Origin: Manduca sexta
Taxonomy: Eukaryota > Arthropoda > Insecta > Lepidoptera > Sphingidae
DNA length: 64,000 nucleotides
Reading direction: 5' to 3'
Assembly (NCBI RefSeq): GCF_014839805.1
Contig: NC_051132.1
Span: 5,890,001-5,954,000, forward strand
Shown: piece by piece, positions 12,301-27,300 of the stretch
Layout: the number at the start of each line of letters is the position of its first letter
Numbering within the stretch: position 1 is the stretch's first letter
The notes under the pieces: generated by a model
The model's input: the letters and a program-made list of their open reading frames with translations, nothing else
What the model was told of the DNA's origin: nothing
Databases searched by the model: none
Position numbers and translations under genes: made by a program

Positions 12301-15300
12301 TTTATATTTGTGATAGATCCGAAAATATGGATTAAAGTTGTTTATTAATTTCGGCCAGTTGTAATTATTAGTATGTCAACGAACTTTCCTCAAATAAATT
12401 ATGTTATGTTAGCAATTTCGCACAGGTAGCATTAATTATCTATTATGTTATGATTTCTGGTGGTCCGATCGTTTGCAAACTTGACAGGATCGTCCACTGG
12501 GCTAATCAAAATGTTATACATGAAACAACGCCTTAATGCGTGGTCTCTAAACCTAAAGTTCAAATATAAATACATGAAAAAATGCAATACCATAAATATA
12601 TCAATAGATCTTGCGTTCTTAAGTTTGTCAGAAATAAAGTGTACCCATCTTACGACCAATTTTACTTCACCTGCCCAGTACGTCTTCAAGCATAAAATTA
12701 TTGTTTTAAGTATTTACCCTGTAAATTAATAACTAAGATAACGTTTTTCTAGAAGCCATAAATAATGGCATCGACAATGTGTGACCGAAATTTTAACCTC
12801 ATTTTTAAATACCATTGTGAGCTATGCAGGTATTATTGTATGTCCTTCAAACAAAGTCTTCATTGGCTATTTACATATTAGGCACTGCTTTAGTGAGAAG
12901 ATTGACGTATATAAACAATATTATGCAAATATTATAGGGGTTTCCTCGTAATCTATATGATATATCCGTGATAAAATGAAATAATTTAAGCCCACATCAC
13001 GTCAGAAGTTCTCGAACTATCCGTAAATTCCTGCATTCTTTATTTGTTTACTAGTTTATGGCGGTACATTATTTTTGTGATAATCTGAGAAATTATAAAT
13101 CGCAATAATTTGTAATTAACTACATCTTGATTTTGAATTTATTTTTATTACTATAATATTTTCTTTTTAAATGTGTCCTTATCACACTTTTATTTAGAAG
13201 TGTTGTACTTTTGACTATTTGACTTACTTCATTCTTACAGCCAGCTAGCCACCTCACATAGTTGGACGAGGCGGGTTCTAACCCGAGCATATCGTGTTAG
13301 AAAAACCGACATCAAGTTTCGTTGATCACATCTGGATTCTTTGATCGTCTCGGTCCTCGGCGACAATACCGTGATCATAGTTTGAGGTAGAGTTCCTTTA
13401 AACTTTGATGAAACTTTAATTTTCCTAGATTTCTGTCTTATTAATCTTATTATGTAATCGTTTTAATAACATAGCTTAACTTTTATGTAGAATGAATGCA
13501 TTAAACAAAATAAAGGGCCAAAAAATAAACGATATAATATTTTTAAAAAACTATTTCGTTATGTTCGTTTTGAGAAATACCCAAATATGTTCCTATAGCA
13601 ACTTAAATTCTTTACATTATCTTTAACTTTTAAAGAATACTATGAACGCAATATAACGCTATTAAGTTTTTATGTAATGGGGCAATGGGCAAATAATATA
13701 TTTATTCCCTCCTGTGGCGAAGGGTACACTTTGACATACTAACTATAAACTTGCACACACAGTTAATATTCACTAAACAAACACAATTTTCTGCAAATTC
13801 GAAAAAATACCACGGTATATAAATGCAAAAGATAACGCAAATGTCCAATTTTTTATACGTGCACAACAAAATGACCCCTATGGACCTGATGGTAATTGGA
13901 GTGAGGTCCAACAGAATGTCGACTGACGATAGTTGATTACTCCTTGTCAGCCTGAAGCCGTGATCTTGTTTGAAACCCTGTATACACATTACACGGGGTG
14001 ATCTTGGAACGCGAAACACTTACGAGAGCCACTACAGCGGATTTTACACCATTTTTCACATTTTCCGCCCCACGGGGCGGTCACGACTATCACGACTGAA
14101 GGCAGTCTTCGAAACGCCGAGAGAAAATTAAAATATAAAAAAAACACAATAAACAACCGAAAACTAGTTTATTTCTTAGTGTTTATTTTTTTATTTTATA
14201 TCTCGCATATGGGAACATATAGCTGTCCCACCATTCTATTATATAAAAATACGTGAGCATTTTTAAAGAAAACAAGGTAATATATCAACAACTAAAAGCT
14301 GATCACTGACAGTTTCTCTACACACAATAACTAAACCATGAATAATAACCTCAATAATGTTGAGTAAAGTTTTCGAATAATTTATTCTTAATTTATTATT
14401 ATTATTATTGCATTAAATAACAAATTTCACAGACTTAATTTATTATTAGAGTCGTAGTTGTACGCAATAACACTTTGTATAGAATTTTATTAGTAATGGC
14501 AAATGATTTGTACGAATGAAATATTATGCAAATATCATGTCATCTTTGCTAAAGTTGCTAAAGTTATTGTCGAATTTAAGGAATAAACAACAAGTTTTAA
14601 AGACACTGCAGTGTCTGCTAATAGGATATATTTTGTATCCGCCCGGATACAAAATATATCCTATTAGCAGAACCAGTTAAAACCCGCCATAGTGACCTAC
14701 GTGCGTCGCGTTCCGGTGTCTGCTTGTATATATCCGTTTCCAACAGGCCGGCATAATTGTCTCTACTGCCAAGGGGTAATCATCTCTCGTCAGTCGACAT
14801 TCTATTGAGCTCCACTCCACTTACCATCAAGTTCAGCGGGGTCACTGCTGTGCACGTTTAAAAAAGACTCCATTGAACTTGAGGGGAAATGAAGTAGCAT
14901 AGGGATAGATTATTTAGTAAAAGAAGATTACCATTCGTCAGTTGACAATTATTCCACCCATTAGAATTTTATAAACAAATATTCTCTACACATTTGAAAA
15001 TGCTGAATTGCGGAACCGAAAGCGGATTCTCGGTTCGCGTGTCAATTGAAATCATTGGCATTGAGTTTTCTTCATCGCTGCACGTTAACGCGTTTACGGT
15101 GCTTTGATCTTGATTTATTGATGCTATTAATACAACACAATTTAATAAGAATTTTACATCGTTTAAATCCAAAACAGGAACCGAATTTGACCTCACATAT
15201 CGGTGTTTGTAGACTTTTTATTTTTAATAAGCCATTTTACTAATTTTAGCAGCCTCATGTAGTAACCTCAAAAAGGATATTTAGTTTTAATAAGCCATTT

Positions 15301-18300
15301 TACAGATTTAAGCAGCCTCATGTCGTGGAAAAGTAAATATTAAAAAGGATGCTCGATGGCGGTTTCGTGCGTGATATCGCGTCAAAATAACTATAATATA
15401 ACATAACGCGCCCCTACATAACCCAAGAATAGATAAAACCCCGGGGAGTTCTGGGTCAGATTGTATCTTTACCTACTTCTTTATATTAAAGGCGTGTTTA
15501 CGAGTTATAAGATCGTCGGCGTAGTAGCTGATGGCATATGTAGACTGCCTTTACTAAATTGTATCTGATTTTTCTGCTCAGTATCAGATGAGTTTGAAAT
15601 TTGTTCCAATATGGCGTAGGCTCGCTCGCTATTTCATCGCGGGACGGAACATACGTAGCGATAAGTGAATGCTCTGCTACCTGGTGTACCCCTTTGGGAA
15701 AAAGGCGTGATGTGTCTATGTTTATTCTTTGTAACGTGACCTGATAAAGTCGTAGCAAGTGTAAGCTATAATGGATAACATTTGGGTGTGCCATTTCATC
15801 ATTTGAATAGATATTTGGAGCCAGATTTGATATTCGACGGAGCCTAGTAGCACTACAAGCTATAGTTACGTACTTCAAAACATGGTCACAGATTACACAA
15901 AAAATATCTCATTTGCTTTATATTATCCAAGATAAAACCTCACTGGCTGAGATTTATTGCTCCTTACTATTATTGCTGGAATCCTCTAAAATTATCTTAT
16001 ACCTATGTGTCATGTAAAAAGAAGTATTTGTCTTACCATAACCGAAAACTGTATCTAGATAAGACGAAAACATTGTATAAGAAAGTATTATTTGCGAAAC
16101 AAAAAGGATTAATATAAAGGAAATATAGTTTTCAATGAAATAAATGATAATTAAATAAATTACTTTATATATCACGTAGGCGAACAATGTTGCACTTATA
16201 CGTCAAAACGATTTATAATAATAATTATTATATTTCTGAATAACACTTAAGATCATTTATATAACTATGGACATTTTAAATTAGAACTCAATGTTAACCC
16301 GACTATACTACTGAAACTGTAAACGGATTCAGTTATTTTTCACTACGTTGAAAATCTGGAACATTGGCCGATCGTGCAGTTAGTACACCTAAGTAGACTA
16401 TACAATAGCGGTTGTATTATGCGTTTGATTTAATAACAGTTAGCCGATGTGCACCCATCTGATACAGTTGCCAATAATTAAAATAATTATTTATACGGTG
16501 CATCTTCTCAGCACTGCTATTAGCAAGTTATTAAAGCGATTATAACTATGTTCGATAATTTAATCATCATCATCATTATTGGCAATTAACATCTACGTGA
16601 GATGATTAAGTAGCGTTCGTAGAAGATGCGAGGTACGATATATACCTACGCTGGTGACTTATCAGACCGATTCTAGCCCGAAAGATACGACCACAGTTTT
16701 GGCAGCGGATTTCTGTATTTGTGTATAAATAAATAATAATAATATCAGCTCTGTATTATATACTTGCCCACTGCTGAGCACGGGCCCCCTCTACTACTGA
16801 GAAGGATTAGGCCTAAGTCCACCACGCTGGCCTAGTGCGGATTGGTAGACTTCACACACCTTCGAAATTCCTATAGAGAACTTCTCAGATGTGCAGGTTT
16901 CCTCACGATGTTTTCCTTCACCGTTAAAGCGAACGATAAATTCACAAAGAATACACAAATGATTTTATAAAAGTTAGAGGTGTGTGCCCTTGGGATTTGA
17001 ACCTGCGGACATTCGTCTTGGCAGTCCGTTCCACACCCAACTAGGCTATTTGGTAAACCGGCGTAGTCGCGCCGAATTTCACGCTTGTGGGCCAGCTGCT
17101 TAAACCAGACCTTATCGTGAGCGGAAACACCGATAATTTAATAGTGTATCATTATACAGAGTGGAATTATTTTCAAAGTTTTTTAACGTAAGTAATTCCG
17201 TCAATAACGTACGTATAGTAAATTTACAATAAAAAAGTTAAATTAAATTCAAACAAAAATTGCTACATAAAGTACATTGCACATGGTACAAAGTCTAATA
17301 ATGCACTGATTGTTAAAAAATATATTAAACTGTCTAAATGCTTTGGAAATTTAATTTATCGGCTAACCACGTATATTTCGGTACAGTTTATTCTGTATAA
17401 ATAATTAATCTTTGTTCCATATACCTACTTTATAGCTCTACTTTTTTATATTGCTAGGAAAACGTGATTACATCTTCTAACAAGCCTCAAGAGGCAGGGA
17501 GGGGACTGTAGTGAGCTCTAAGCAAATTGCTATAACCATCTAACTTTAAGACGCTTCGCGGTAAAATTGAAAATCCGGACGCTTTCTGAATAAAATCCCC
17601 AGAACCGACATCAATATTGCATTCCGGAATATCGAGGAGAGCCAAGCGATGGTACTTTTTGGCGCATTAAAGACGATTTGGGTTTCGAGGCGAAACACGC
17701 TTCATTTTTTAAAGCAATCTTTTCTGAATATCATTAATATTATACACAGTCTGTATATATAAAAGACTAGCTGTTGCTCGCGGTTTTGCTCGCGTAAAAG
17801 AGTTTTCCGGGATATTTTTTTTCTGACTTACTTGATATGTATCATTACCAAAAATTATTCATTAATATTATGACCAAATTACACAAAATCATTATAAATT
17901 GTAGCCTATGTATTATACTGATATATAACCAATATTACTGTAATGTTTTATCCAAATCCATTCGGTAGTTTCTCCGTGAAAGAGGAACAAACATACATCC
18001 ATCCTCACAAACTTTTACACTTGGAATATTAGTAGGATTTGCCTCAGCTCAATTATATTTTTTTTTCAGTAAAACCGTCTTTAATGACAATATATAGGCA
18101 TCTCTTAAGCATTGTCCCAAAGCTTAATATTTGGTTTAAGTATTACACTTAAATCTTCTAATCATTTATAGTTTTATACTTCGCGTCATATACAAAAACC
18201 AATATAATAGGATATAATAAATACTATCTAAGAGCAAGACCGACGAAAACTTTATAGTGCTTATAAAGCAACTTGCAAAGCAATACTCTAAGGATTCTCA

Positions 18301-21300
18301 AGCATTGTGTGCACAAGGAAGTAAGGACAATAAAGGTTAATGTAATGATTAGTGGGTGTTAATTGCAAATGCTTAAGAGTTAATGGTAGCTAGAAGAGGG
18401 AATTCCTTTAATTTGTCATTCAGCTCTTAAAGGAACGTGGTAAGCCATTTTATGTCATGACAAATTCGATAAGGCCTTTGAATTCCATTTCGTTCTTTAT
18501 AGTACTTAGAAATATAAGTATATTGTGTAAACATATGTACCAATTTGCTTTTAAGTTGATGTTTGAATTTTGTTTATTGAATTCTCTAATAAAAATAATT
18601 CAGTACTTGCAATTGCAACGTCGTTCGTATTTTCTCGTAATTTAAAACTTTACTTTGATCTGATGACTATGAGTTATAACGGGTTCTTCGAATTACCATT
18701 CATAACTTGCGCTTGGCATTAGGCTCAGAACGTAATATATAATGGCGACAAACCAAGCGGTAAATATATTTGCAATTGTCCCATCAGAAAAATAAACCTA
18801 ATTTAATTTATGTATAACGTTGATTTTCTAATAACTTGTTGAATTAATTACGATTCACCTCCGCCGTATGTTCCAAATTCAAATCTCATTTTTTTTTATT
18901 TATTCCCACAACAAATATATTGTTTTATCTGTGGCGAAAGCAAATACTTATCTATATTCTTAGTGTTCTGGAACTAAGGCGCCATTACACACAAAGTAAA
19001 TATTCGCCCGAATTACGGGCTGTACCATGCCTGCCGCGACGCAATAAGATGTTCATGGTAATTACTTTCCAACCCTCGGCTAGTGGAAGCCATAGTAGTT
19101 TTTTGGCGCAAGGAATTGCTTTAATTAAGTGTTCAGTGACAATTCCCCTAGGAAAACTTTCTAACTTGTATGTATTTAGATATGGTTTGTAATATATTGT
19201 ATAAATGTGGAAAATACATTATTATAGCATGAATTAAAACTATTTCACGGATGTTATCGCGGTTTTTTATATTATAATTTTCTCCCGACGTTTCGAAGAC
19301 TTTGCAGTCTTGAAGGTTACCGAGAGACTGAGCTCGTCCGAACAGACATAATATCAACCATTTAGTTAAATACATATTTAACATCACTACGTTTTTCTAC
19401 GTTTTTGAACCTAGTCTCAAGTTTTCGAAAAAGGTGTAACTAAGTCAATAAGCCTGCTTTGTCGATAATATCTTGATCAATAGTATCACGAATCGTGTTT
19501 TCAATAGAGATAAGTTGTTCTTATAGTTATTCCATGGATTTCCATTTCGTCTAAAATGTATTAAGTCGAATTTTTGTCGAAGAGTAAGTATGTTATTTCC
19601 TAAAAAAATCATAATATGTTGTTATGAGGTCCAAACGATAAATAAACTACGACATACAAAAATTATCTTTATTCCTAACTTAATAACGGCTACTTTACTA
19701 AAAACCACAACAATGAACCTACATAGACATGTAAATAAATATGTTAATAATTGGCCTTCACCTAGTAAATATGATAGCTTATAATTTATGCGCTAATACT
19801 TAACGCACACAAGAATAGTTCCGGTAGATTTTATTAAACAGGACGCAAGATAAAAGCGAATCGCGTTTATGTAAAGCAATATTTCGGCTTTACATTGAAA
19901 ACGTTAAAGACCAAAATGTTAAAAACATATTATGTAAATTGTTTGATTCAACTCGTATTGTATTTATTTTAAATATGTTTTTTTTCACAAGATTCCGAAT
20001 TGGGATAACTTGAGGCACTTAAAAGACATTTCAAAATCATGTTATTTAACTTCAAGAACTAAAAGCACCTTTAGATTTCTATAATCATATAATATTTATC
20101 TTCATAATTATGCGTTTACTATTAATAACTAATAATTTCCTATCATAAACAATTTCCCAACCCATACCACTCTCACTACCACCTTTTCACCACGCCATTG
20201 TTCAATCTGCATATTAAAGAAAAAACCGTTTACCATCCGTCAGTGGTAATTATAATTTCACTAAACACTTTCCTAACCCGCGGTCTCGTATGACTCGGCC
20301 CGTCACACTATACGTTCGTATCAATTATACATGGAAAGTAGAAAACTGGATCACGTACCAGTTAAGCATTCCCAGAGCGATCGGCTTTGCTTTGTTGTTA
20401 AGGGGAGTTTCTTTATATCCTCCTTCGTATAAACCAAGGCTTTAAGTTTTTTTTTTTAATTTTTTTTTATTGCATTAATAGGCAAACGACCAAGGGGTTC
20501 GCCTGATGGAAAGCAGCTTCCGCCACCCATGGACTTTGCAATGCCAAAGTTGGACCAAAGAGACAATTCAGACTTTTTAACGGGCTACTGACGATACCTA
20601 TTTTGATTACTTTTATGATGTAAAGTAAAAATCCGATAATAAGAATAGCAATTGTAATTCATTTATTTATAAAGATACACTAAACTGATTACTGACAGTA
20701 ATAATCTAAATTACATTATAGTGGATCTAATGCCTAGTCAGCATCCAAATAGAAGTGTATACAACTTATCCAAATTAGGTGACTGGTACATGTTATTTAG
20801 TTACAAAATAATAATAATAATTATAAAATATATTGACTAAGGTAAGGCAGACGATATGGGAGTTGTATCTGACTTGGGTGCTGTGGATAATATGTATTTT
20901 ACTGAGCCTCTGAAAGTACCGTATTTCGAAGTGTCAATTTATTTATTTATTTGAATTTGAATATCAAGTGCAGTGCAACCAGTGGGAAGTTTTATAAATA
21001 GTTAATTATACAGGGGACACATTTTAATTTAATTTATAAAAATTAAGAAACGATGACAAAGTGACAGCATATAACCGTTATTCTAACTTAGACTCAAGTT
21101 CTTAGCCCACACGGATGTTTACCCCATTTTGTTTTCCTTCAAGGACCTAAAATTCAAGGTCACGGCTGCATACCAAGTAGATCATAATCCCTGTAGTAAA
21201 CGAAGTAAGGGCGGACCGGAAAACTGTTCCCCAGGGCGAACAGGTCATAATTTAACGTAAAAGTGGCGCGAGAGAACGGTCGCGTGTCCTGAATGCCAGT

Positions 21301-24300
21301 AATTTATCCTTTATAGACCAAGTTCCTGGTAAATAATGTTAAACGTTGGCTATTGTTCAGATGGGCTTGTCTGTTATTTTGTGAATTTATTTTGTAGGTA
21401 AAAGCGATAGCCTAGTTGGGTAGTTGTTGTGGTGGCACGGACTGCCGAAACGAATGTCCGCAGGTTCCAATCCCAAGGGCACACCTCTGACTTTTCTAAA
21501 GTTATGTGTGTTTTTCTTTGTGAATTATCGTTTGCTTGAACGGTGAAGGAAAACATTCTAAGGAAACCGTGCATGCCTGAGGAGTTTTCTATAGGAATTT
21601 CGCCGGTGTTTGAAGTCTACCAATCCGCACTAGGCCAGCGTGGTGGACTAAGGCCTAATTCCTCTCAGTGGTATAGGAGGTCCGTGCCCAACAGTGGGTT
21701 CAGGCGGAAAGTATTTTGACAAAAAACATTCTATAACAATAAATTTGTAATGTATAAATTTATATTGTTCCTTATAAAAAAATCGCAAAGCTATGTTTAA
21801 AACACAAATTTACTCGATCAGCTGTAAGTCAAAACCCGACATCCTGCTCTTAGTAAGGTTTGAACTAGGAAACCGGGGATGATTTTGGCTTTATGTCCCC
21901 CTCAAAGAATCTAACAAAATTCCTGATTTATCGATATTATTAAATATATATATATATAGAACGTATAATATTTACCCTATCCGTGTTTTCAAAACGCTTT
22001 TAATTGGACCGAATTATGCCATAATGTACCTAATATAATACAAAATTTGTGGGTTGTTATTAGTTACGGCTGATTTTTTCTGGGTATAAAATAATGTGTA
22101 GATTGGTACCTACACATAAATTTTTGTATCAGATATAAGAAAGACTACTACTAAGACAAAAAAAATATATCTTAGTATTTTTTGCTACAACACAGTGAAC
22201 AGTAAAATATCACTATTTGTTAAATTGCAAGTTAAATATTAATAACTTGTTTTTGGATAATTCGTGGGTTGGTACATTTTGGAACAACTGGGTCCAATTA
22301 TCCTTATTTTTAACCAGAAAGCCGGCGCTACGGGAAAAGTTTCTCGTCTAAACGAAAGCTGAGCTAAAATCAGTAGAAACATCGCTTATTATGAAAAGTT
22401 GTGTTGGATTTCGATACTTTGCGTGTTTTATGATTCATGTCTTAGTTGTTTATGAAACTTTGTGAAGTTTGCGTAAAATAATAATTATAACGAGTAACAA
22501 CACAGAGTTTTGTTACTCTTTAAAACACTTAGACATTATAAGACAGGCAAAATAAAATATTATTAAAATGGGTACTCCCTTCCTACAATATTGTTCGCTT
22601 TGTTTAGAGTTTTAGGTGATTATTTTTTGTTAGAAGTAAGTAACACATCAAAAGATCTAGTATACACACGATGCAATGTAAATCAAAAAATATGGTGACC
22701 TTATTTTTGCCTTTTCAATTTTTACACACACGCCTGATAGAGGTATAACAGATGCACCCACTTTACACCGTGCGTATCGCGTGATATGATAGGAAACGAG
22801 CCTATCGCAATATCGGACCCAAATTCTCGACTCCAGGCTTATACCGACTGGAAAAATCAATTCCAATTTCTATTCATAATTGACCTGATAATGTTTAAAA
22901 TAAATCTTACCACAATAATTGTAACACTTTGCCTTAAGCTAGTAGACATGTAAAAATTAAGTGGGCGATGCACTAAGTAACAATGTCATTAGGTATAAAG
23001 ATCGTTCACACAAACAGTAGTTGAGAAAAACACTAACAACATAAGCGAGATAGGATGGATACACACACGGCGGAAATTTTTTGCTTTTTTATTATTAACT
23101 ATAGATATTATTATCACATTGGAGATATAACATCAATAAATTGAAGTTTTTATCATTAATACTTAAGACGTAAAAACATTTTGGTGTATTATAACAATCT
23201 GACATTATTCAAACAGAAGAACTTTAATTTTAATATAATAAAAGATTGCCAGACGAAATATCTAAACTAAAACTAATTGGAAATATCTGCAACGTATTCA
23301 GTTTGAAAATTAAAACTCGAGTGTGAAATAAAACATTACATAAAAGTACAGAATATATCAAATCTATTGCATTCCTACTTTACTTTACTGCTCCAAAAAA
23401 CCGGAGATGATCATACCTTACTAATATCTTAAAGTACGACGACATCATATTTTTTTTGCCTGTGAAGTAAATAACGTAAGTGTGTCGAAAGCCTAATGAT
23501 TTCCATCTTTAGCTTCCGTATAATTGCGGATTCAATTCGAAAGTGTCATTGTATTTATTCCCAGAAAACGAAAGCACATGTCTCAGAGTAATTGCCAGCG
23601 AATTCTAAGTCTAATTATTAGATTACACACATGTATTTTACTTAAGCGAGAATAAATAAAGCAAGCATTTTTGTACAATAGTCATACTCGAATGAAGTAT
23701 TTATCAAACAAAAAAACTCCCAAAACATAAGCATAATGCACGATACTGCGTATCAAACTTATAGTTTTATCTGTCTTCAATGTTTGTAAGGAAAACGTGG
23801 TATAACAAAAAAATAAACAATATTTTCGACATAGTGGACATGGGAAGCGATTTTCCTCGTCAAAGTGGCCGTTACATTGTATTTGTTTATCTGTGAGTAA
23901 TATATTGAATCGGTTACAGGAGTTTGTCTGTTCATTGAATATTTTATGTGAATTATTTATTGGTTTAATTTGCTGCTTATTAAAGTTGACTTGAAAATTC
24001 CATCTGAATTCTTTTGGCAAATTAATATTGAAAATTGAACGCCATAGGCTCATGTTCAGCAGTCGACATCTTGCGGGTAATGATGATGATGATGATGATG
24101 ATGAAGATGAAAGCCATAAGGCTATAACTTCAAATCGGATTACAGATCCCAGATATGTTGCGGAAGTGTCGAGACGAGGCACCCGTGAACGGAAGTTTGA
24201 TTTTCGCCAGCGGATTGGTTTTGTCGAAAATGTGTTTTTATATTTTCGCTTTCTATTAGAATTCGCAATACCTTTGCAAGTTTAACATTTTTTATATATA

Positions 24301-27300
24301 AACTGTTATGAAACGAGCAAACCGCTCTTCTGGTGGCATTGATATGCATACATAGAAATGGCCCAAATGAGTATTGATACCAGTTATTAAAATAGATATT
24401 TTGAAGTAAGTATAACATAGCTCTAATACTGTAACTGTTAGGGTGTTATAAATAATAAACTGTGTTACAACCGCTTATAATAATGAAAGCAGGCTTTTTT
24501 GACAGGTCGATCTCGAAATTTGTAAAGAAGGCCTATGTTTAGCAGTGGAATTTATGTGGCTGATGATGATTATGACGATGACCGCTTATAAACAATCAAA
24601 CACATCTCGAACTTTAAATTATAAAGCATGCGTGTCTAGCACTGCGTTCGTCACCCTGATGCCTTAAAGTCGCCAATTCTCAATGGACGAAAGAAGAAAA
24701 AAGACGAAAATTCTCAATGGATGTAACAATATTTTTGGCAAACCAATCCGGGCTTCAGAATACGTATCGAATATTTTATAGTTTCTTGGGTCTTTCAGAT
24801 TCTCTGTTTGTCAATAACGATTGTAAATATTGTTTCCGTATTTTCGTTGCTGTTTTATAGGGATCTGTATTTTTGATTTATGTGTTTAAGCAATAAACAG
24901 TACGTCATGTTTTTTGGTGAAGACACAAAATGAATAGCTTGAAAATGTAAGTGGAACTCATATTTATAAATAAGGCGACTATATTTATTTACTGCCTCAA
25001 TGTCTACTTTGAGGATACTACTACTACTAGGACTACTATTACTACTACTAGGCTACTACTAGAATAAGATTCCCGGGTCGGCATGATACTGAGTAGCAAA
25101 ACCCATTGTCACTGCCTGGGCAAAGTGATATCGGGTTTTGCTAATTACTATCAGTCCGAAGTTTGTACCCCATATGGCAATAGGCTCGCTTCTTATCACA
25201 TATTGGGGCGGAATACACACGCTGGAAACTGCGTGTACCAGTTGCGTCTCGGCCTACCCCTTCGGGGATAATAGGCGTGAGTATGTGTGACTATTTCTGA
25301 AATAATCATGTTTTTAATCAATATAATTTTTTATACAATTCAGGAAACAAAACAATCTAGATTGTAATTGCCATTTTATACTTTATTCCATAAAATACCT
25401 ACATCAATAACATAAATAAATTTGAATGTTAAAAACAAATGCTCGACATAATGGCCTTGGGTGAGAATGGTGATATACTTACTATCGGTGCAATAACAGT
25501 TGGCCAAGCTTATTTCCATTCCATTATATTGATTATTTTCCTCAATAAAGGGGCTATCCAACACTAAAACAATTTTTTAATTCGAACTAGTAGTTTTTGA
25601 GTTTAGCCCGTTCAAACAAACTCTTCAGCTTTATATAATAGTATAGATTTTTCACTACCACTACAATATGATCTAGGAGACTATCAATAACTGTTAATTA
25701 TAGACTACAGTAAAACAAACATTGGTCTTAAAACTTTAAAAACGCATAAATAACTAATAAATCTATAATAAAAAATACATTACAAATGTTCAACAAAAGT
25801 CAATTTTTTTCCATAAAACACTGGGTGTTCACAGACTTTCGTGTTACAAGTGAATAAACGAAGAAAGCTATCAATTCCTGGAAGTTTTGTAACGATAAAG
25901 ATAAATTAAACAATCTCGAGAAATTCAAAGTCTACAAAGGGCTTTGAAAAAACCTGTTAAGCCTTCGTGATTGATTCGGAAACTTTTTTATATTTTGACA
26001 AATTTTACTCTGTAATCTATTTTGAAGGTTTAGTGAAATTCGATTCTTTACTTTACCAAGAATACACAGTTATTATATATGCACAATTCCCCTCCTAGTT
26101 ATAGGTAACTTCATCCACGAAGACGCGTCCCACCACCTTTTGAGTAGGGTGTTGCGGGGTGGCGCGGGGTCAGGGGACTGAGCTAAGCACTTTCACCGAC
26201 GCTATCCATCATAGTGTGTGTGCACTTGTGCTGTTCAGGCACACTGTAAGCAATAAAAGAAGGTAGTGGGGCGCGTCTTCGTGGATGAAACGACCCATAA
26301 TACCGTTCCTGTTATTTTTTTTTAATGCTAAAGTATTAGTCCCTATACAAGATTCATTCATCATTTTGACCGTCTTACTTATTTAAAGAAGTTCTTATTA
26401 ATTAAAGATTCTTACTGAAAAATATCTGGCTCACACGCATTTTTTTTACTTTCTAAGGTACCCCTTAAAAAGTAAGTTCCTATCGGCAGAAGCGCAATAA
26501 GTGTACCTACTTTCCACTGTATGTATTCCGTTCTATGATGTGATAGGGGGCTAGCCTATCGCCATATCGAAGACAAAGTCCAGAGGTCGGCTTAATACTG
26601 AGGAGAAAAACCCAATATCGTTGTGTCCGACCTAGAAATCGAACCCAAGATCTCAGCATTATAGTCGTACCGTTATACAACTACGCTACAGAAGCAGTCT
26701 GGAGCAATTTAAAAAAACCTTCACCGTTAAAATTTTTAAATTAACAATGCAACCACTACGATCTATTTTCCAATCGAGCAGTCTAATAAAGGGGATTTTC
26801 AAACTTTCTGCTCTCAATCAAAAACATTCTAAGGTAACACAAATCATAAACGAAACCAATACCGAAAAATTCAATTTCCATTTTAAACCAGACAGCAAAA
26901 CTGAAGATTTGAAAATTGAAAATTCAAGTGCTGTGCAGTTATTGTTTAGAGTTTTCTTTTTAACTGAAGTCGAAGCTTTTAATAATACTAATTCTAGCTT
27001 CAAATATTTTGAAATCTTACTTAATCTTAACTTAAAGCTCATTGCTTTTGTTTGGTCTTATTTCATTACATTTAGTGACCGTTAGAGGGTTTTCGCTACA
27101 TTTACTTAATATTAATTACCAAAAATCTTTCGGTTGTTTTAGAATGATGCAAAAAGATGTATTTAAGTCTTTTATCAATCTTGTATTCAAGAATTTGTGT
27201 CCGTTAAGGAGATACGCACCCCTCTCCCCTATCACATCATGGGACGTAACACAGGCGAAAAGTACGTGGCCTGATTACAAGTCTGCCTACCCCTACGGGG

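Noticed and set aside
15498..15878. 126-codon minus-strand frame
   Set aside because: It is the antisense of a SINE-B copy.
23682..24182. 166-codon minus-strand frame
   Set aside because: It includes a poly-serine run that is only the reverse of the (ATG)n LINE tail; the remainder has no recognisable domain.
26747..27085. 112-codon plus-strand frame in intron 1
   Set aside because: Low-complexity Asn/Lys/Phe-rich peptide in AT-rich DNA, starting at the edge of a SINE. No splice context or known domain.
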